Shown here: piece by piece, positions 10,936-23,329 of the stretch | Numbering within the stretch: the stretch's first letter is position 1 | Layout: each line of letters opens with the position of its first letter | Assembly (NCBI GenBank): GCA_964017125.1 | Contig: OZ024915.1 | Coordinates: 16,174,480 to 16,238,479, forward strand | Length of the DNA stretch: 64,000 nucleotides | Source of the DNA: Flabesymbios commensalis | Lineage: Eukaryota > Annelida > Polychaeta > Terebellida > Flabelligeridae | Direction: 5' to 3' | Made by a program: the position numbers and the translations under genes | Notes under the pieces: generated by a model | Told to the model about the DNA's origin: nothing | Databases searched by the model: none | What the model saw: the letters and a program-made list of their open reading frames with translations, nothing else

Positions 10936-11867
10936 TGGTTAAAACTGATGCAAATGTTGTGATTAAACCTACACATTTATTTATAGTGCAGAAGGCGAAT
11001 GACGCTAAGGGGCTCACAAACACCCACCCATCCCCCTATCCATTTTTTTTTGTGGGGGGGAACCAATATTCATCAAAGATTTTTTTTTAATTTTGGTTTT
11101 CCAATTTTCTATTTTCTATTCAAAATGGCCCTGGATCCACATTCAATTTTTTTTTGTATGTTTGGATTTTTTTTTATCTTTGCAACATCCCTAAGTAGAG
11201 AACGTGAGCTATCAACCAGCGCAGTATTTGGCCCAGCTCAGTCACCTGGTCACAGGGTCAGTGTTCAGGCTGAACTTCTATGAATGAGATCTATTATGCG
11301 TGCCGCCACGTACACTACCCACACATCGAACATGTTGATACAATGTTGTATTAATGCTGGGTCAGCGTCAACAAACGGTGGCCCAACTTAATAACAACTT
11401 TGGGTCAAAGTAGCGTGCTCGCTGGACACACATCAGCATTCTGAGGACATGTGTTGTATTGCTGCTGGATTAGGCCTACCTTTTACGACGTCGCTGGATA
11501 ATCTATCATATTCTTAGAAAAAACAGTGGCCAGAGTTCACAACAGAACAGTTTCTTAGAAAGAAGAGTTCACAGCAAAATACCATGATTATCTAAAATAT
11601 TGCGGCCTGGAAACTAATGAATGAATATGAATCAATCAGTGGCGTGCCCAGCATAACTGGAACCCGGGGGCGTAAATTATAGCACAGGGGTTCTTTGGAA
11701 TACCCCCCCCCCCCCCCTGATTAAAAACAATTGTCTTGCAAAACGTGCCTACTCTTAAAAAAATAAAGATGCTCCAGCCATGTAAAAAAAAAATATTTTA
11801 TTTATACACACATTTTCCGCTTTCTACCAGTCCCAAACATTTTTCATTGACCCTTGTTCTGCTAAAT
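10936..11867. other. Gene-free stretch with homopolymer tracts
   Basis: Poly-T and G/C-rich patches lie at 11030-11170 and a run of C at 11703-11717. A CCAGC-family fragment (ATGCTGGGTCAGCGTC, GGTGGCCCAAC) is present near 11325-11435. No gene recognised. Confidence 0.4.
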
Positions 11868-11930
11868 TGCTTAAGTTGTATTTTTCGTCATTTGAAGCTG
11901 GAATTGCTAACGCAATTTCCAGCTTCAAAT
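11868..11930. repeat. Left part of a family E hairpin split by the LTR element
   Basis: TTTTTCGTCATTTGAAGCTG is followed by the inverted partner CAGCTTCAAAT ending at 11930. The missing end of the partner, GACGAAAAA, resumes just after the 3' LTR at 23334. The hairpin is therefore a pre-existing repeat into which the LTR element integrated. Confidence 0.75.
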
Positions 11931-12752
11931 TGTAAAATATCACATGTATAATTTAAAGATATAGCTATTTAGTTAGTGTGGATATATCAATGTTATTCAA
12001 TGCTGCCGTGGAAAGCCAAGGGTGCCTGAGCTGATCCATACTAGACCCTAAAAGTGTAGTGACGGCAGGCGCAACCAGTAAACAAAGTCGTTAAATGTCA
12101 GTAGCTTAAATATGTTCTATAGAAAAGTATTGACTATATGTTAAGACCCGGCGACATGTTGAGGATAAGCTATAAGCGTGGAGTAATTCAATGAAAATGA
12201 AAATACTAAAAACCAGAGAGGATGGGCTGATAGAGCTACGTGGACGCCACGTAGACGCCACGTAGATGCCATGTAGATGAAACAGATAATGAATGAATAA
12301 TGCTTTATGGAAACTACGGCAGCATGAACACAAAACAGCTATATAAAACGAGAGTGCCGTGGGCGAAAAGTTAGTTTAGTTTAGTTTCTAGTCGGAATTC
12401 AGAAACGTGAAAATAATAGGCTGTTCTGCGTTGACGCTGACGGAGATATATAAACTTAATGGAACTATCAGCTAGGAGGCGAGGAAGACCACCCCAGACA
12501 AGTGGCTCCCAGCTGATATTGTGAAGAATGCAGACATGCACAATGTATAAAATGTAAACAATATTAAAGAAGAGAAAACAACAAGGAGTGTTCACGAGAG
12601 GTTGAGTCTGCTGTTTACTGCGTTGTCCAATTCAAACCCTACGCTGTAGGTCGAATCTGACGTAACCCTTTCATTATAAAGGTTTGTGAAGTTGGGGAAA
12701 GAAGCTTTATGCGGGCTTTATCTTGCTACAAGTAAGGACCCCCAACTTTACA
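11931..12752 (+). repeat. 5' LTR of the compound retroelement
   Basis: It starts TGTAAAATAT and ends CCCCAACTTTACA, with close copies at 22509-23329 and, partially, at 14976-15680. A TATA-like TATATAAAA lies at about 12340, a plausible U3 promoter. Upstream of it are short iterated words (ACGCCACGTAGA) that could bind a regulator. Immediately downstream the leader begins GTGGCGAAGCTTGC, where the primer-binding site should sit. I could not assign the tRNA. Confidence 0.92.
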
Positions 12753-12856
12753 GTGGCGAAGCTTGCTTAAGATTTAAAAGCAGACAGGAACAGATGGGAA
12801 CACTCTTTGTTTTTTTGTTTTTTTTGTGAACTATTTTGTAATAACTGGGGTTCGAA

Positions 12857-13670
12857 ATGGATTTGACCCAGTTTAAGGAACTGACTGATGGTTTGGCTGG
12901 ATGGGAGATGCAACGCCAAAGTGAACGGCGGGCCGACAAGTCATTCCAACGAATTCTGAGACAGACCACTCCCTGTGATGGGGCAAGTGTAGCTGCTGTC
13001 CGAGCGTGGATAAAGGACGTCGAGCTAGCAAGCAACGAACTAGGCACGAATGAAGTTATCAATGTGGCTGCTGGCACAGCGGCTGGTCCACTGCGCTGGG
13101 AGCTGGAGAGATATCCTAAATCTCACACTTCAAGGTCAGTTGCCAGATCTGCCATACCATGGAACGACGTGAAAGAACATCTACGTAAGTCTTTCCTTCA
13201 TGTGGACGAGCAGTCAGCCTTGAGGGACGAGGTTGAACAGTCCAAACAGAGTGCGTATGAGTTGGAAGCAGGGTATAGCCGACGGTTCCGGGAACTGGCC
13301 GACGCGGCATATCCCTCAGACACCAGAAATGAAGATCAACAGCGACTGCTAATTAAGGCATTTGCTAGAGGCCTCAAAAGTGACAGTCTGGCTCAGAAGT
13401 TGGTGGAGACTGGAAACCCTTCCACCATTGACGACGCCATTAATAAGGTCAGTGGATACAGTGCTCGGAAGGATGCCTATTCCCGTCTCAACAGACAGGA
13501 AGAGCCCATGGACGTGTCCCAGGTAAATTCTACAAGGCCACCTCCAGAGACGAACTTGCCGACGCTACATAAGCAACTCAAAAGAATACAGACGAGGTTG
13601 GCGAAGCTGGAGGCTACCAAAACTCCCAAGGTAGGATGGGTTCGTCGTGACGCAGGTTCACGACGCCAGG
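12857..13670 (+). other. gag-like part of the first copy (fossil)
   Basis: This region reads as a Gag-type polyprotein beginning MDLTQFKELTDG and is nearly identical in its first 270 or so residues to the gag part of the second copy. It is helical and charged, as in Ty3/Gypsy capsid proteins. It belongs to the partial first copy. Confidence 0.85.
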
Positions 13671-13673
13671 GCC

Positions 13674-13866
13674 AAGAGTCTGCTGTTTACTACGTTGTCC
13701 AATTCAAACCCTACGCTGTAGGTCGAATCTGACGTAACCCTTTCATTTTAAAGGTTTGTGAAGTTGGGGAAAGAAGCTTTATGTGGGCTTTATCTTGCTA
13801 CAAGTAAGGACCCCCAACTTCACAGTGGCGAAGCTTGCTTAGGATTTAAAAGCAGACAGGAACAGG
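13674..13866 (+). repeat. LTR-end and leader segment inside the first copy
   Basis: This segment repeats the last part of the LTR (ending CCCCAACTTCACA) plus the start of the leader (GTGGCGAAGCTTGCTTAGG). It sits within the gag-pol part of the first copy. Such mosaics are typical of template switching during reverse transcription. Confidence 0.8.
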
Positions 13867-13870
13867 TGGC

Positions 13871-14975
13871 TTGGAGTCAAGAACGTCGTCGACCCCAGGA
13901 GCCTGGACAGGACTAGGAATGGGGCTGCTGGCGATGTGGCCGGACTGGCCATTTTCAAAGGACCTGTGCAGAGCCACGGCCACAACAGCGGCCGGGAAAA
14001 GGCAGGCAGTCGTAGGTGTAGTCTCTGGCTGCCCTGTGGTGAACCTAGACATCGCTGGGTTCTCCGTAGGGGCATTAGTGGACACAGGAGCAGCTTGCAC
14101 CCTCCTACGAGGGGACATGTTTAACAAGATAGCAGAAAAGGAGCATCGGGTCAAATACCTTAGAGCAGCCCCAGCTCTGAGAGGGGTGTCTGGTAAAGCC
14201 CTGGATGTGCGAGGATGCACAGAAATTAAAATCAAGGGGGTGAAAGAACCAGTGGTGGTTACAGTGTTAGCAGACCTCCCTTGTAAAATAGTGTTAGGAG
14301 AGGATGCTCTTCGGGAGGGTCACGCTGTGATTGATCTCTTTCGAAACAGGTTGAGGTGGCACCAAAAAATTTGGAAAATTATCAGTAAGGCCAGCGTCTA
14401 CGCAGCTGGGCTTGGCCAAATATTGCCTGAAACTGGAAGTAAAAAAATTAATAAATTGGTCTCCAAAAATGCAGACCTATTTTCGGCTAAAGGTGAGTCA
14501 AACGGCTTTTGTGATCTTATTCCATTTCAAATTAAAACTAACCATGCACCCATTTCTCAGCCTGCCTACCGTACCCCCTTAGCTAAACAAAAAATTGTCC
14601 CGGACGCGATCGACGAAATGCTCGAAGAAGGTGTCATACGACCTAGCCACTCCCCATGGGCTAGTTCCGTCACCCTGGTACCTAAAAAAGACGGTACTAC
14701 CCGCTTTTGCGTTGATTATCGCAAACTTAATGCTGTTACTGATAAAGACCAGTACCCTTTGCCGCAAATACAAGACATTTTTTGATCAGGTTGGGGGGAG
14801 TACAATTTTCAGTACATTAGACCTTTAAGCGGGCTATTGGCAGATCAAGGTCGATCCAAGGTCAGTCGACAAAACAGCATTTAGGTGCCATCGAGGACAT
14901 TTTGAATTTTTGAGAATGCCGTTTGGCCTTTGTAATGCACCAGCTGTGTTCCAATGGACAATGGATAAAATTTTG
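13871..14975 (+). other. Protease and partial RT of the first copy (fossil)
   Basis: A retropepsin signature ([10 protein letters not shown]) is followed by the start of a Ty3/Gypsy reverse transcriptase ([18 protein letters not shown]). It closely resembles the second copy. The copy is partial and gives way to LTR sequence at its right edge. Confidence 0.85.
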
Positions 14976-15680
14976 GTGACGGCAGGCGCAACCGGTAAAT
15001 AAAGTCGTTAAATGTCAGTAGCTTAAATATGTTCTATAGAAAAGTATTGACTATATGTTAAGACCCGGCGACATGTTGAGGATAAGCTATAAGCGGTGAG
15101 TAATTCTATGAAAAGGAAAATACTAAAAACCAAAGAGGATGGGCTGATAGAGCTACGTGGACGCCAAGTAGACGCCACGTGGATGCCACGTAGATGAAAC
15201 AGATAATGAATCAATAATGCTTTATGGAAACTACGGCAGCATGAACACAAAACAGCTATATAAAACGAGAGTGCCGTGGGCGAAAAGTTAGTTTAGTTTA
15301 GTTTAGTTTTTAGTCGGAATTCAGAAACGTGAAAATAATAGGCTGTTCTGCGTTGACGCTGACGGAGATATATAAACTTAATGGAACTATCAGCTAGGAG
15401 GCGAGGAAGACCACCCCAGACAAGTGGCTCCCAGCTGATATTGTAAAGAATGCAGACATGCACAATTTATAAAATGTAAACGATATTAAAGAAGAGAAAA
15501 CAACAAGGAGTGTTCACGAGAGGTTGAGTCTGCTGTTTACTGCGTTGTCCAATTCAAACCCTACGCTGTAGGTCGAATCTGACGTAACCCTTTCATTATA
15601 AAGGTTTGTGAAGTTGGGGAAAGAAGCTTTATGCGGGCTTTATCTTGCTACAAGTAAGGACCCCCAACTTTACAGTGGCG
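14976..15680 (+). repeat. Partial LTR between the two copies
   Basis: It matches the LTR from the GTGACGGCAGGCGCAACC word to the terminal CAACTTTACA. It includes the TATATAAAA box near 15259 and the iterated ACGCCACGTAG words. It is followed by the same leader as the 5' LTR. Confidence 0.9.
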
Positions 15681-15779
15681 AAGCTTGCTTAGGATTTAAA
15701 AGCAGACAGGAACAGGTGGGAACACTCTTTGTTTTTTTGTTTTTTTTTGTGAACTATTTTGTAATAACTGGGGTTCGAA

Positions 15780-16769
15780 ATGGATTTGACCCAGTTTAAG
15801 GAGCTGACTGATGGTTTGGCTGGATGGGAGATGCAACGCCAAAGTGAACGACGGGCCGACAAGTCATTCCAACGAATTCTGAGACAGACCACTCCTTGTG
15901 ATGGGGCAAGTGTAGCTGCTGTCCGAGCATGGATAAAGGACGTCGAGCTAGCAAGCAACGAACTAGGCACGAATGAAGTTATCAATGTGGCTGCTGGCAC
16001 AGCGGCTGGTCCACTGCGCTGGGAGCTAGAGAGATATCCTAAATCTCACACTTCAAGATCAGTGGCCAGATCTGCCATACCATGGAACGACGTGAGAGAA
16101 CAGCTACGTAAGTCTTTCCTTCATGTGGACGAGCAGTCAGCCTTGAGGGAGGAGGTTGAACGGACCAAACAGAGTGCGTATGAGTTGGAAGCAGGGTATA
16201 GCCGAGGGTTCTGGGAACTGGCCGACGCGGTATATCCCTCAGACACCAGAAATGAAGATCAACAGCGACTGCTAATTAAGGCATTTGCTAGAGGCCTCAA
16301 AAGTGACAGTCTGACTCGGAAGTTGGTGGAGACTGCAAACCCTCACACCATTGATGACGCCATTGATAAGGTCAGTGGATACAGTGCTCGGAAGGATGCC
16401 TATTCCTGTCTCAACAGACAGGAAGATCCCATGGACGTGTCCCAGGTAAATTCCACAAGGCCACCTCCAGAGACGAACTTGCCGACGCTACATAAGCAAC
16501 TCGAAAGAATACAGACGAGGTTGGCGAAGCTGGAGGCTACCAAAACTCCCAAGGTAGGATGGGTTCGTCGTGACGCAGGTTCACGACGCCAGGGCCAAGA
16601 TCAACGCGAGGGACAGGTTCGACGCCAGAGTCAAGAACGTCGTCGACCCCAGGAGCCTGGACAGGACCAGGAATGGCGCTGCTGGCGATGTGGGCGGACT
16701 GGCCATTTTCAAAAGACCTGTCAAGAGCCACGGCCACAACAGCGGCATGGAAACGGCAGGCAGTCGTAG
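15780..16769 (+). other. gag part of the second copy (fossil)
   Basis: About 330 residues. A helical N-terminal and capsid-like region is followed by a basic, Gln/Arg-rich stretch and one CCHC zinc knuckle ([14 protein letters not shown]) near residues 298-311, the nucleic-acid-binding mark of retroelement nucleocapsids. The start MDLTQFKELTDG follows the leader closely. Confidence 0.9.
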
Positions 16770-16945
16770 GTGCAGTCTCAGGCTGCCCTGTGGTGAACCT
16801 AGACATCGCTGGGTTCTCCGTAGGGGCATTAGTGGACACAGGAGCAGCTTGCACCCTCCTACGACTGGACATGTTTAACAAGATAGCAGAAAAGGAGCAT
16901 CGGGTCAAATACCTTAGAGCAGCTGAGAGGGGTGTCTGGTAAAGC
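16673..16945 (+). other. Protease-like part of the second copy (fossil)
   Basis: It contains the aspartic protease motif [10 protein letters not shown] with the preceding GFSVGA beta-strand region. It overlaps the end of gag in another frame, as is common where gag-pol uses frameshifting. Confidence 0.75.
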
Positions 16946-17167
16946 CCTGGATGTGCGAGGATGCACAGAAATTAAATCAAGGGGGTGAAAGAACCAGTGG
17001 TGGTTACAGTGTTAGCAGACCTCCCTTGTAAAATAGTGTTAGGAGAGGATGCTCTCCGGGAGGGTCACGCTGTGATTGATCTTTCTCGAAACAGGTTGAG
17101 GTGGCACCAAAAAATTTGAAAAATTACCAGTAAGGCCAGCGCCTACGCAGCTGGGCTTGGCCAAATA

Positions 17168-19033
17168 TTGCCAAAAACTGGAAGTAAAAAAAATAATAAA
17201 TTGGTCTCCAAAAATGCAGACCTATTTTCGGCTAAAGGTGAGTCAAACGGCTTTTGTGATCTTATTCCATTTCAAATTAAAACTAACCATGCACCCATTT
17301 CTCAGCCTGCCTACCGTACCCCCTTAGCTAAACGAAAAATTGTCGCGGATGCGATTGTCGAAATGCTCGAAGAAGGTGTCATACGACCTAGCCACTCCCC
17401 ATGGGCTAGTCCCGTCACCCTGGTACCTAAAAAAGACGGTACTACCCGCTTTTGCGTTGATTATCGCAGACTTAATGCTGTTACTGATAAAGACCAGTAC
17501 CCTTTGCAGCAAATACAAGACTTTTTCGATCAGGTTGGGGGGAGTAAAATTTTCAGTACATTAGACCTTAAAGCGGGCTATTGGCAGATCAAGGTCGATC
17601 CAAGGTCAGTCGACAAAACAGCATTTAGGTGCCATCGAGGACTTTTTGAATTTTTGAGAATGCCGTTTGGCCTTTGTGATGCACCAGCGGTGTTCCAAAG
17701 GACAATGGATAAAATTTTGGCTGGATTGACTGGACACTGCGTTATGGTTTACTTGGATGATATTGTGATATATAGAAAAAATGAGAAGGAACATTTGGAA
17801 CATTTACAACAAGTTTTTGATTGTTTGAAGCAGGCGGGTTTAAAACTTAAACCTACTAAGTGTTTTTTCGGACTGACAGAAATCAAATTATTAGGGTACA
17901 TAGTAAACCAAAGCGGCATTCAGACTGACCCAGCTAAAGTAGAGGCCATTGCGAAATTAGCACCTCCAATTGACCTGAAAGGAGTCCGGTCCTTCCTAGG
18001 AATGGCCGGATTTTATAGGCAATGTATGCCAAATTATGCAAAGATAGCAGAACCACTGGAATTACTCAAACGCAAAAGTGTACGGTTCGTATGGGGGCCA
18101 GAACAGCAAAATGCTTTCGATCAATTAAAACAGCTATTGATCTCGTCACATGTAATGGCAGCCCCGGACTTGTCTAAACCGCACAAGTTATACACGGATG
18201 CCTGTAACCATTCTATTGGCGCCATTTTAGTCCAAGTGGACGAGAGTGGGACTGAGAGAGTTATTCAGTATATCTCTCATTCCCTTTCTAGTACACAGAG
18301 ACGTTGGGCGACAATTGAGCAGGAAGCATATGCTGTTGTATATGCCATTACAAAATTAAGACCATATTTATATGGCTCTAAATTCACCGTGTACACAGAT
18401 CATAAACCGTTGACGTCGCTGTTTACTAAAGATATGCAGAACACTGAGATCCAACGTTGGGGTGTCCTGTTGGCGGAATACGGTGCAAAAATTGAGTATC
18501 GAAAGGGTAAGAATAACATACGTGCTGATATGCTATCTCGGATACCTCCACAAGGCACAATTGCAACCATCGACTGTGATGATTGGGTCGACGCAACTGC
18601 GGTGCCAGAGGAAAATATCGCGGAGGCATTACCGTTTATCCATGATGGATTAGATTTAGGCGCTATCGCTGAAGCGCAGAAGAAAGAGTTCTCTGAGATT
18701 TTAAATACCATAGATCAGAATACGGAGGACTATGCGATTATAAAGGGAGTGTTGTTTAGCGTAAGGCTACCGACCCTACTGTCATCTAATTATCCGCAGC
18801 TTTTACTTCCAACTGCATACAGAAAACAAGTCATAAATAGAACCCATGTAGAGGTGGGACATATGGCAACCGGCGAAACGCTGGATCGTGTGCGTGAAGC
18901 GTATGTATGGCCTAACATGCGGGAAGACATAGGCAGTGGAGTTAAGGGTTGCGCCCTGTGTCAAGTCCATCAGCGACGGTCAGACTATGTGCCGATGGGG
19001 GAAATGCCGCTGGCTAATTATCCATGCAGATAG
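17168..19033 (+). other. Reverse transcriptase, RNase H and integrase N-domain (fossil)
   Basis: About 620 residues. The RT palm has FCVDYRRLN and the catalytic YLDDIVIY near residue 200. The connection is followed by RNase H (LYTDACNHSIGAILV and YTDHKPL), then an integrase zinc-binding HHCC region (HVEVGHMATGE then CALCQVHQ). The domain order and the DD-I-V form of the palm motif place it in Ty3/Gypsy. Confidence 0.93.
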
Positions 19034-19929
19034 TTGGAGGGGACTTGATAGGACCGTTTGTCAATTCCACAAAAGACAATCGGTATGCTCTGACGATCAT
19101 TGACCATTGTACTCTTTGGACAGAAGCGTACCCATTGAAGGACAAACGTAACGAAAGCGTGTGGCAAGCATGGGCAACCTCGTTCGTGCCACGACATGAG
19201 ATTCAGGAAGTGTTGATTACAGATAATGGCCAAGAGTTTAAAGCTCGCGATTGGGTCCAGTATCTGCAACAAAGCGGTGTGGAGCACAGAACTATGACAC
19301 TGGTCCACCCAGACGGCAATGGCCGAACCGAGAGGTTTAATCGAACGTTAAAAGAATTGCTGGCAAAATCGGTAAATAATACCTCTGTTGACTGGGAGGA
19401 TAAGTTAGGGGATTGCCTCGCGGCATACAGGAATAGCGTAAGCAGTGTAACTGGATACACTCCTTTTTATTTGTTATATGGCCGACGAGCACGGATGCCT
19501 CTGACGCGACTACTACCTGTGCGGACCAATAACTATTTTTGCAATCGGCTAGATAATCTCGCCGATGCCTTACAGAAAGCGCGACACGCCACAGCCGACA
19601 GCCGTACGTATAATCGCGAGCGACTGGCAAGACGTGCAAACGCGGGAGCAATAAATATAGGTGATACAGTAGTAGTGAAGGCTGAGGAACGGTTAACCTT
19701 AACTAGTAGGTGGGACCCACAGTACGAGGTTACGCGAGTGCGTGGCCCCGTCCTGTGGCTTCGACAACAAAACACAGGCAAAACTAGAAAATTACATAGA
19801 TCTAAAGTTAAAATTGTAGATCCCAACATTGCATGGGATGATATTACACCTCGGCCCAAGAGAGACCAACAAAAGCGAGACCCTTTGCGACGGGTACGCT
19901 TTGCTCCTTCCTGTACCAGAAGAAAGTGA
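19024..19929 (+). other. Integrase catalytic and C-terminal part (fossil)
   Basis: A retroviral-type integrase core: first Asp in GGDLIGPF, second in ITDNGQEF, and the Glu in a NGRTERFNRTLKELL segment. A C-terminal beta domain follows (GDTVVVKAEERLTLTSRWDP). A proline- and serine-rich tail region continues in another frame to about 20541. Confidence 0.9.
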
Positions 19930-20504
19930 CGAGGATGGTATCATTGAGACTACGCCCCCTACAAGGGTCACAGATTCACAAGTCGAACCTGACATGGACG
20001 CCACCGTACCTTCCCTGAAATAGAGGACCTCCTATCTGCACAGACTAGTACACGCCCCTCATCCCCTGACATTGATGACCTCATCTCCTCACCCCCCTCC
20101 TCAGTGGACAGCCGACCACCCTCCCCGGAGATAGACGATCTTCTATCACAATACACAGCTTCACCAAGCAGCAGTAGACCACCCTTCCCTTTCAATCGAT
20201 CTCTTTCTCCACAATCCAATAGAAATTCACCACGCCCCTCTACCTCAACCGCTCCAGCTAGCTTTAAGAAACGTCCCCACACTGAGGATTCACAGTTGGG
20301 AACTGCACAGACACAGGAACAGAATACTACCCCTGATTCAAATCACCGCTACAAAAGGAGAGCAAGAACTTTAACTAAAAGAACAAACAAACCTGTACAG
20401 TACTATCCCCCTCAATACAAGCGCCGTAACCAGACTGCTACATGGCGGACACTGCCACGTTCCAGAACAACTACCCCGGTTCCAGTTGAGCAGAAACGGT
20501 CACG

Positions 20505-22310
20505 ATGCACTTCTACAAATTCTACCAGCTCTACCTATTAATGGCACCCCTGATTTTGGTAAGATCTACCCTACTACCTCAAATGCCAAAGAACATTCCT
20601 GTACGGTTAACGGACGGACTGGTTGTGACGCGCCAATCGGATATCCATCCACGGCGTGGCACCTATACCGTGCTAGTGGTCATTGAGGCTCCAAAGCCGT
20701 CCCCAGACTTGGCGGAGCCTACGGGCTGTTATCGCGCATCTACACCGAACGCGGGAGGAGTCAGATGGCTACGATAACAACACCCGCAGCACCTGGGAAC
20801 GAAGAATTCAGGACATGGAAGCCACGATGTTACTACAACCAATTCAGGTTAGCAAACAGCATAAACGCGGACTTTTTAACTTTGTGGGTGAATTGGGATC
20901 GACGCTGTTTGGCACAGCTAAGGCCAAACAGGTTCAGGCCTGTAAACGTCAAATTGAAGAAGCCAGAAAATTACAACAGACAATAGTGTATTCATATAAC
21001 GAAATGACAACAGTGATAAACCAAACACGCGCGGACGTGAGTCTCAACCGGGCTCATTTACAGAAAGTAGAGACAGTGGTAAATAACGTGTTCCAGCAGA
21101 TGATTCTAACGGAACTGTCACTAACAAAGACAGTTACTAAGGTCAGCACGCTGGAGGAAGAGGTGATCATTGATCGACTGTTAACGGCCTTAGAGAGTGT
21201 TCATAACCTTTGGCTACGACACGCTGATCGCTACAGATGGCAGCGGGCATCACTGGAGTTGGGACAGCTCACAGAGGAGATACTTTCTCCACACGACCTA
21301 CGATCAATCCTAGACGTATCTTACGAGAGAGGACTATTTTCACCAGGCCTGGCTTGGTATTATCATCATGTCACTCTCCAGCCCGTCTGGGAAGAATACG
21401 ATCGTTTGGTGTTCTCAGCCCAACTGCCACTGATGGATAAGACGCGGTATGCCCGGTATACGATACGGGCATGGCCGGTGCCAGACAACGGGACAGATCA
21501 AGCTACCCAGGTCTTGATACCAAGCGACGTGGCTGTCGACACGGTTAACGGTGGCATTGTGGAGCCACATCAATGTTTGGGGACAGAACCTGCCATTTGT
21601 CGTGCAGGACCTGTCTACACTAAAGGTAGGCTATTGTGTGCCCGTGGTGTATTAAGTGGGCACTGGACACGGACTATGCTGAAGAAATTGCTCCGGCTCT
21701 GTTCGTGGTGAGTACGGCCGGAGAAGAATATTCGATGCTGTGCCGAGACCAACCAGAGTCTCGCGCAACTCTTACAACGGGGATGTATCTCATCTTTGTT
21801 GACGACGACTGCCAGATTAAAGGCCAAGATTGGACATTGCTTTGAGAATTGTTACTTAATTCTTTTCTCTTATACCGACCAGATGTGGTGCCTCATATCC
21901 CCCTCAATATTTCGGTTCTAACATGGCGGGCTTTGCCTCACTCACGACTACAGCAACCATTTTGGCCGGATTTACCAAAATTGCCTGAAATCCCTTTATC
22001 TAAACTGGGATTACCTGATAATTGGGGCTCCCACAGCTACAACACAAAACAAACCGGTAGTTTTGTTTGGCGTTGGGTAATTGCTCCATTAATCGGTATC
22101 ATAGTTGCTGTAGCCGTGCTCTTGAGTGCACCGTTGTGGGTGTATAAATTAAAGGCAAAATGCCTTTCACGTGCCCCTTTCCTATCTTCGGCACGGGGAT
22201 CGGCCTCAGTGAGCCAAGGTGAGGCTCAATCCTCCGGCAGTCCCGGAGAACAATGGACAGCACTGATGAAAACGCGCACCTCTGATGAGGAGCTGCCGAC
22301 TGCATTATAA
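20505..22310 (+). other. Baculovirus-F-like envelope region (fossil)
   Basis: The N-terminal part starts with a hydrophobic leader (MHFYKFYQLYLLMAPLILV). A furin-like KR precedes GLFNFVGELGSTLFGTA near 20860-20920, which matches the fusion-peptide style of baculovirus F proteins and errantivirus Env. A long helical stretch (QTRADVSLNRAHLQKVE) follows. A membrane anchor lies near 22070-22145 (APLIGIIVAVAVLLSAPLWV) with a short cytoplasmic tail. Spread over more than one frame and broken. Confidence 0.85.
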
Positions 22311-22508
22311 ACGATATCGAAACATGTTTAATTATCTTACATATGATATAAGTGGAGCAGTAAGATATCCACTTGGGGGTTATACTGGTTATTCATGGTT
22401 AAGGTTAATGTTTATATATATATTAATAATGGGTAATATTTATGGGAATTTAATAAAGGTTTACTATGAGTTAAAAAACTACGTTTTTAACTAAAAGTGG
22501 GTGACGAA

Positions 22509-23329
22509 TGTAAAATATTACATGTATAATTTAAAGATATAGCTATTAAGTTAGTGTGGATATATCAATGTTATTCAACGCTGCCGTGGAAAGCCAAGGG
22601 TGCCTGAGCTGATCCATACTAGACGCTAAAAGTGTGGTGACGGCAGGCGCAACCAGTAAACAAAGTCGTTAAATGTCAGTAGCTTAAATATGTTCTATAG
22701 AAAAGTATTGACTATATGTTAAGACCCGGCGACATGTTAAGGATAAGCTATAAGCGGTGAGTAATTATATGAAAATGAAAATACTAAAAACCAGAGAGGA
22801 TGGGCTGATAGAGCTACGTGGACGCCACGTAGACGCCACGTAGATGCCACGTAGATGAAACAGATAATGAATCAATAATGCTTTATGGAAACTACGTCAG
22901 CATGAACACAAAACAGCTATATAAAACGAGAGTGTCGTGGGTGAAAAGTTAGTTTAGTTTAGTTTTGGTCGGAATTTAGAAACGTGAAAATAATAGGCTG
23001 TTCTGCGTTGACGCTGACGGAGATATATAAATTTAATGGAACTATCAGCTAGGAGGCGAGGAAGACCACCCCAGACAAGCGGCTCCCAGCTGATATTGTA
23101 AAGAATGCAGACATGCACAATGTATAAAATGTAAACGATATTAAAGAAGAGAAAACAACAAGGAGTGTTCACGAGAGGTTGAGTCTGCTGTTTACTGCGT
23201 TGTCCAATTCAAACCCTACGCTGTAGGTCGAATCTGACGTAACCCTTTCATTATAAAGGTTTGTGAAGTTGGGGAAAGAAGCTTTATGCGGGCTTTATCT
23301 TGCTACAAGTAAGGACCCCCAACTTTACA
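22509..23329 (+). repeat. 3' LTR of the compound retroelement
   Basis: It spans TGTAAAATAT to CCCCAACTTTACA, with the TATATAAAA box near 22919. It is preceded by a purine-rich AAAAGTGGGTGACGAA that may serve as polypurine tract. The following AAAT repeats the base pattern left of the 5' LTR. Confidence 0.92.

Larger units (their letters stand above)
11931..23329 (+). mobile_element. Compound Ty3/Gypsy LTR retroelement fossil with F-like envelope
   Basis: A composite of two related copies in the same orientation: outer LTR, partial first copy, partial LTR in the middle, fuller second copy, outer LTR. The order gag, protease, RT, RNase H, integrase, then envelope is that of Metaviridae with an env gene. 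The direct repeat AAAT borders the whole (11927-11930 and 23330-23333), and the outer LTRs begin TG and end CA. Comparing about 170 bases at the start of the two outer LTRs I count five differences, so the insertion looks fairly recent. It is broken: the first copy is truncated and mosaic, and the second carries a handful of breaks. It looks like a fossil rather than an active element. Confidence 0.93.

Noticed and set aside
12106-12595. Minus-strand open frames of about 75 residues
   Set aside because: They lie inside the LTR and recur in each LTR copy; they are antisense shadows without recognisable domains.
12840-12860. Possible tRNA B-box (GGGTTCGAAATGG)
   Set aside because: It does not match GGTTCGANNCC well, has no A-box or cloverleaf around it, and lies at the start of the retroelement gag part.
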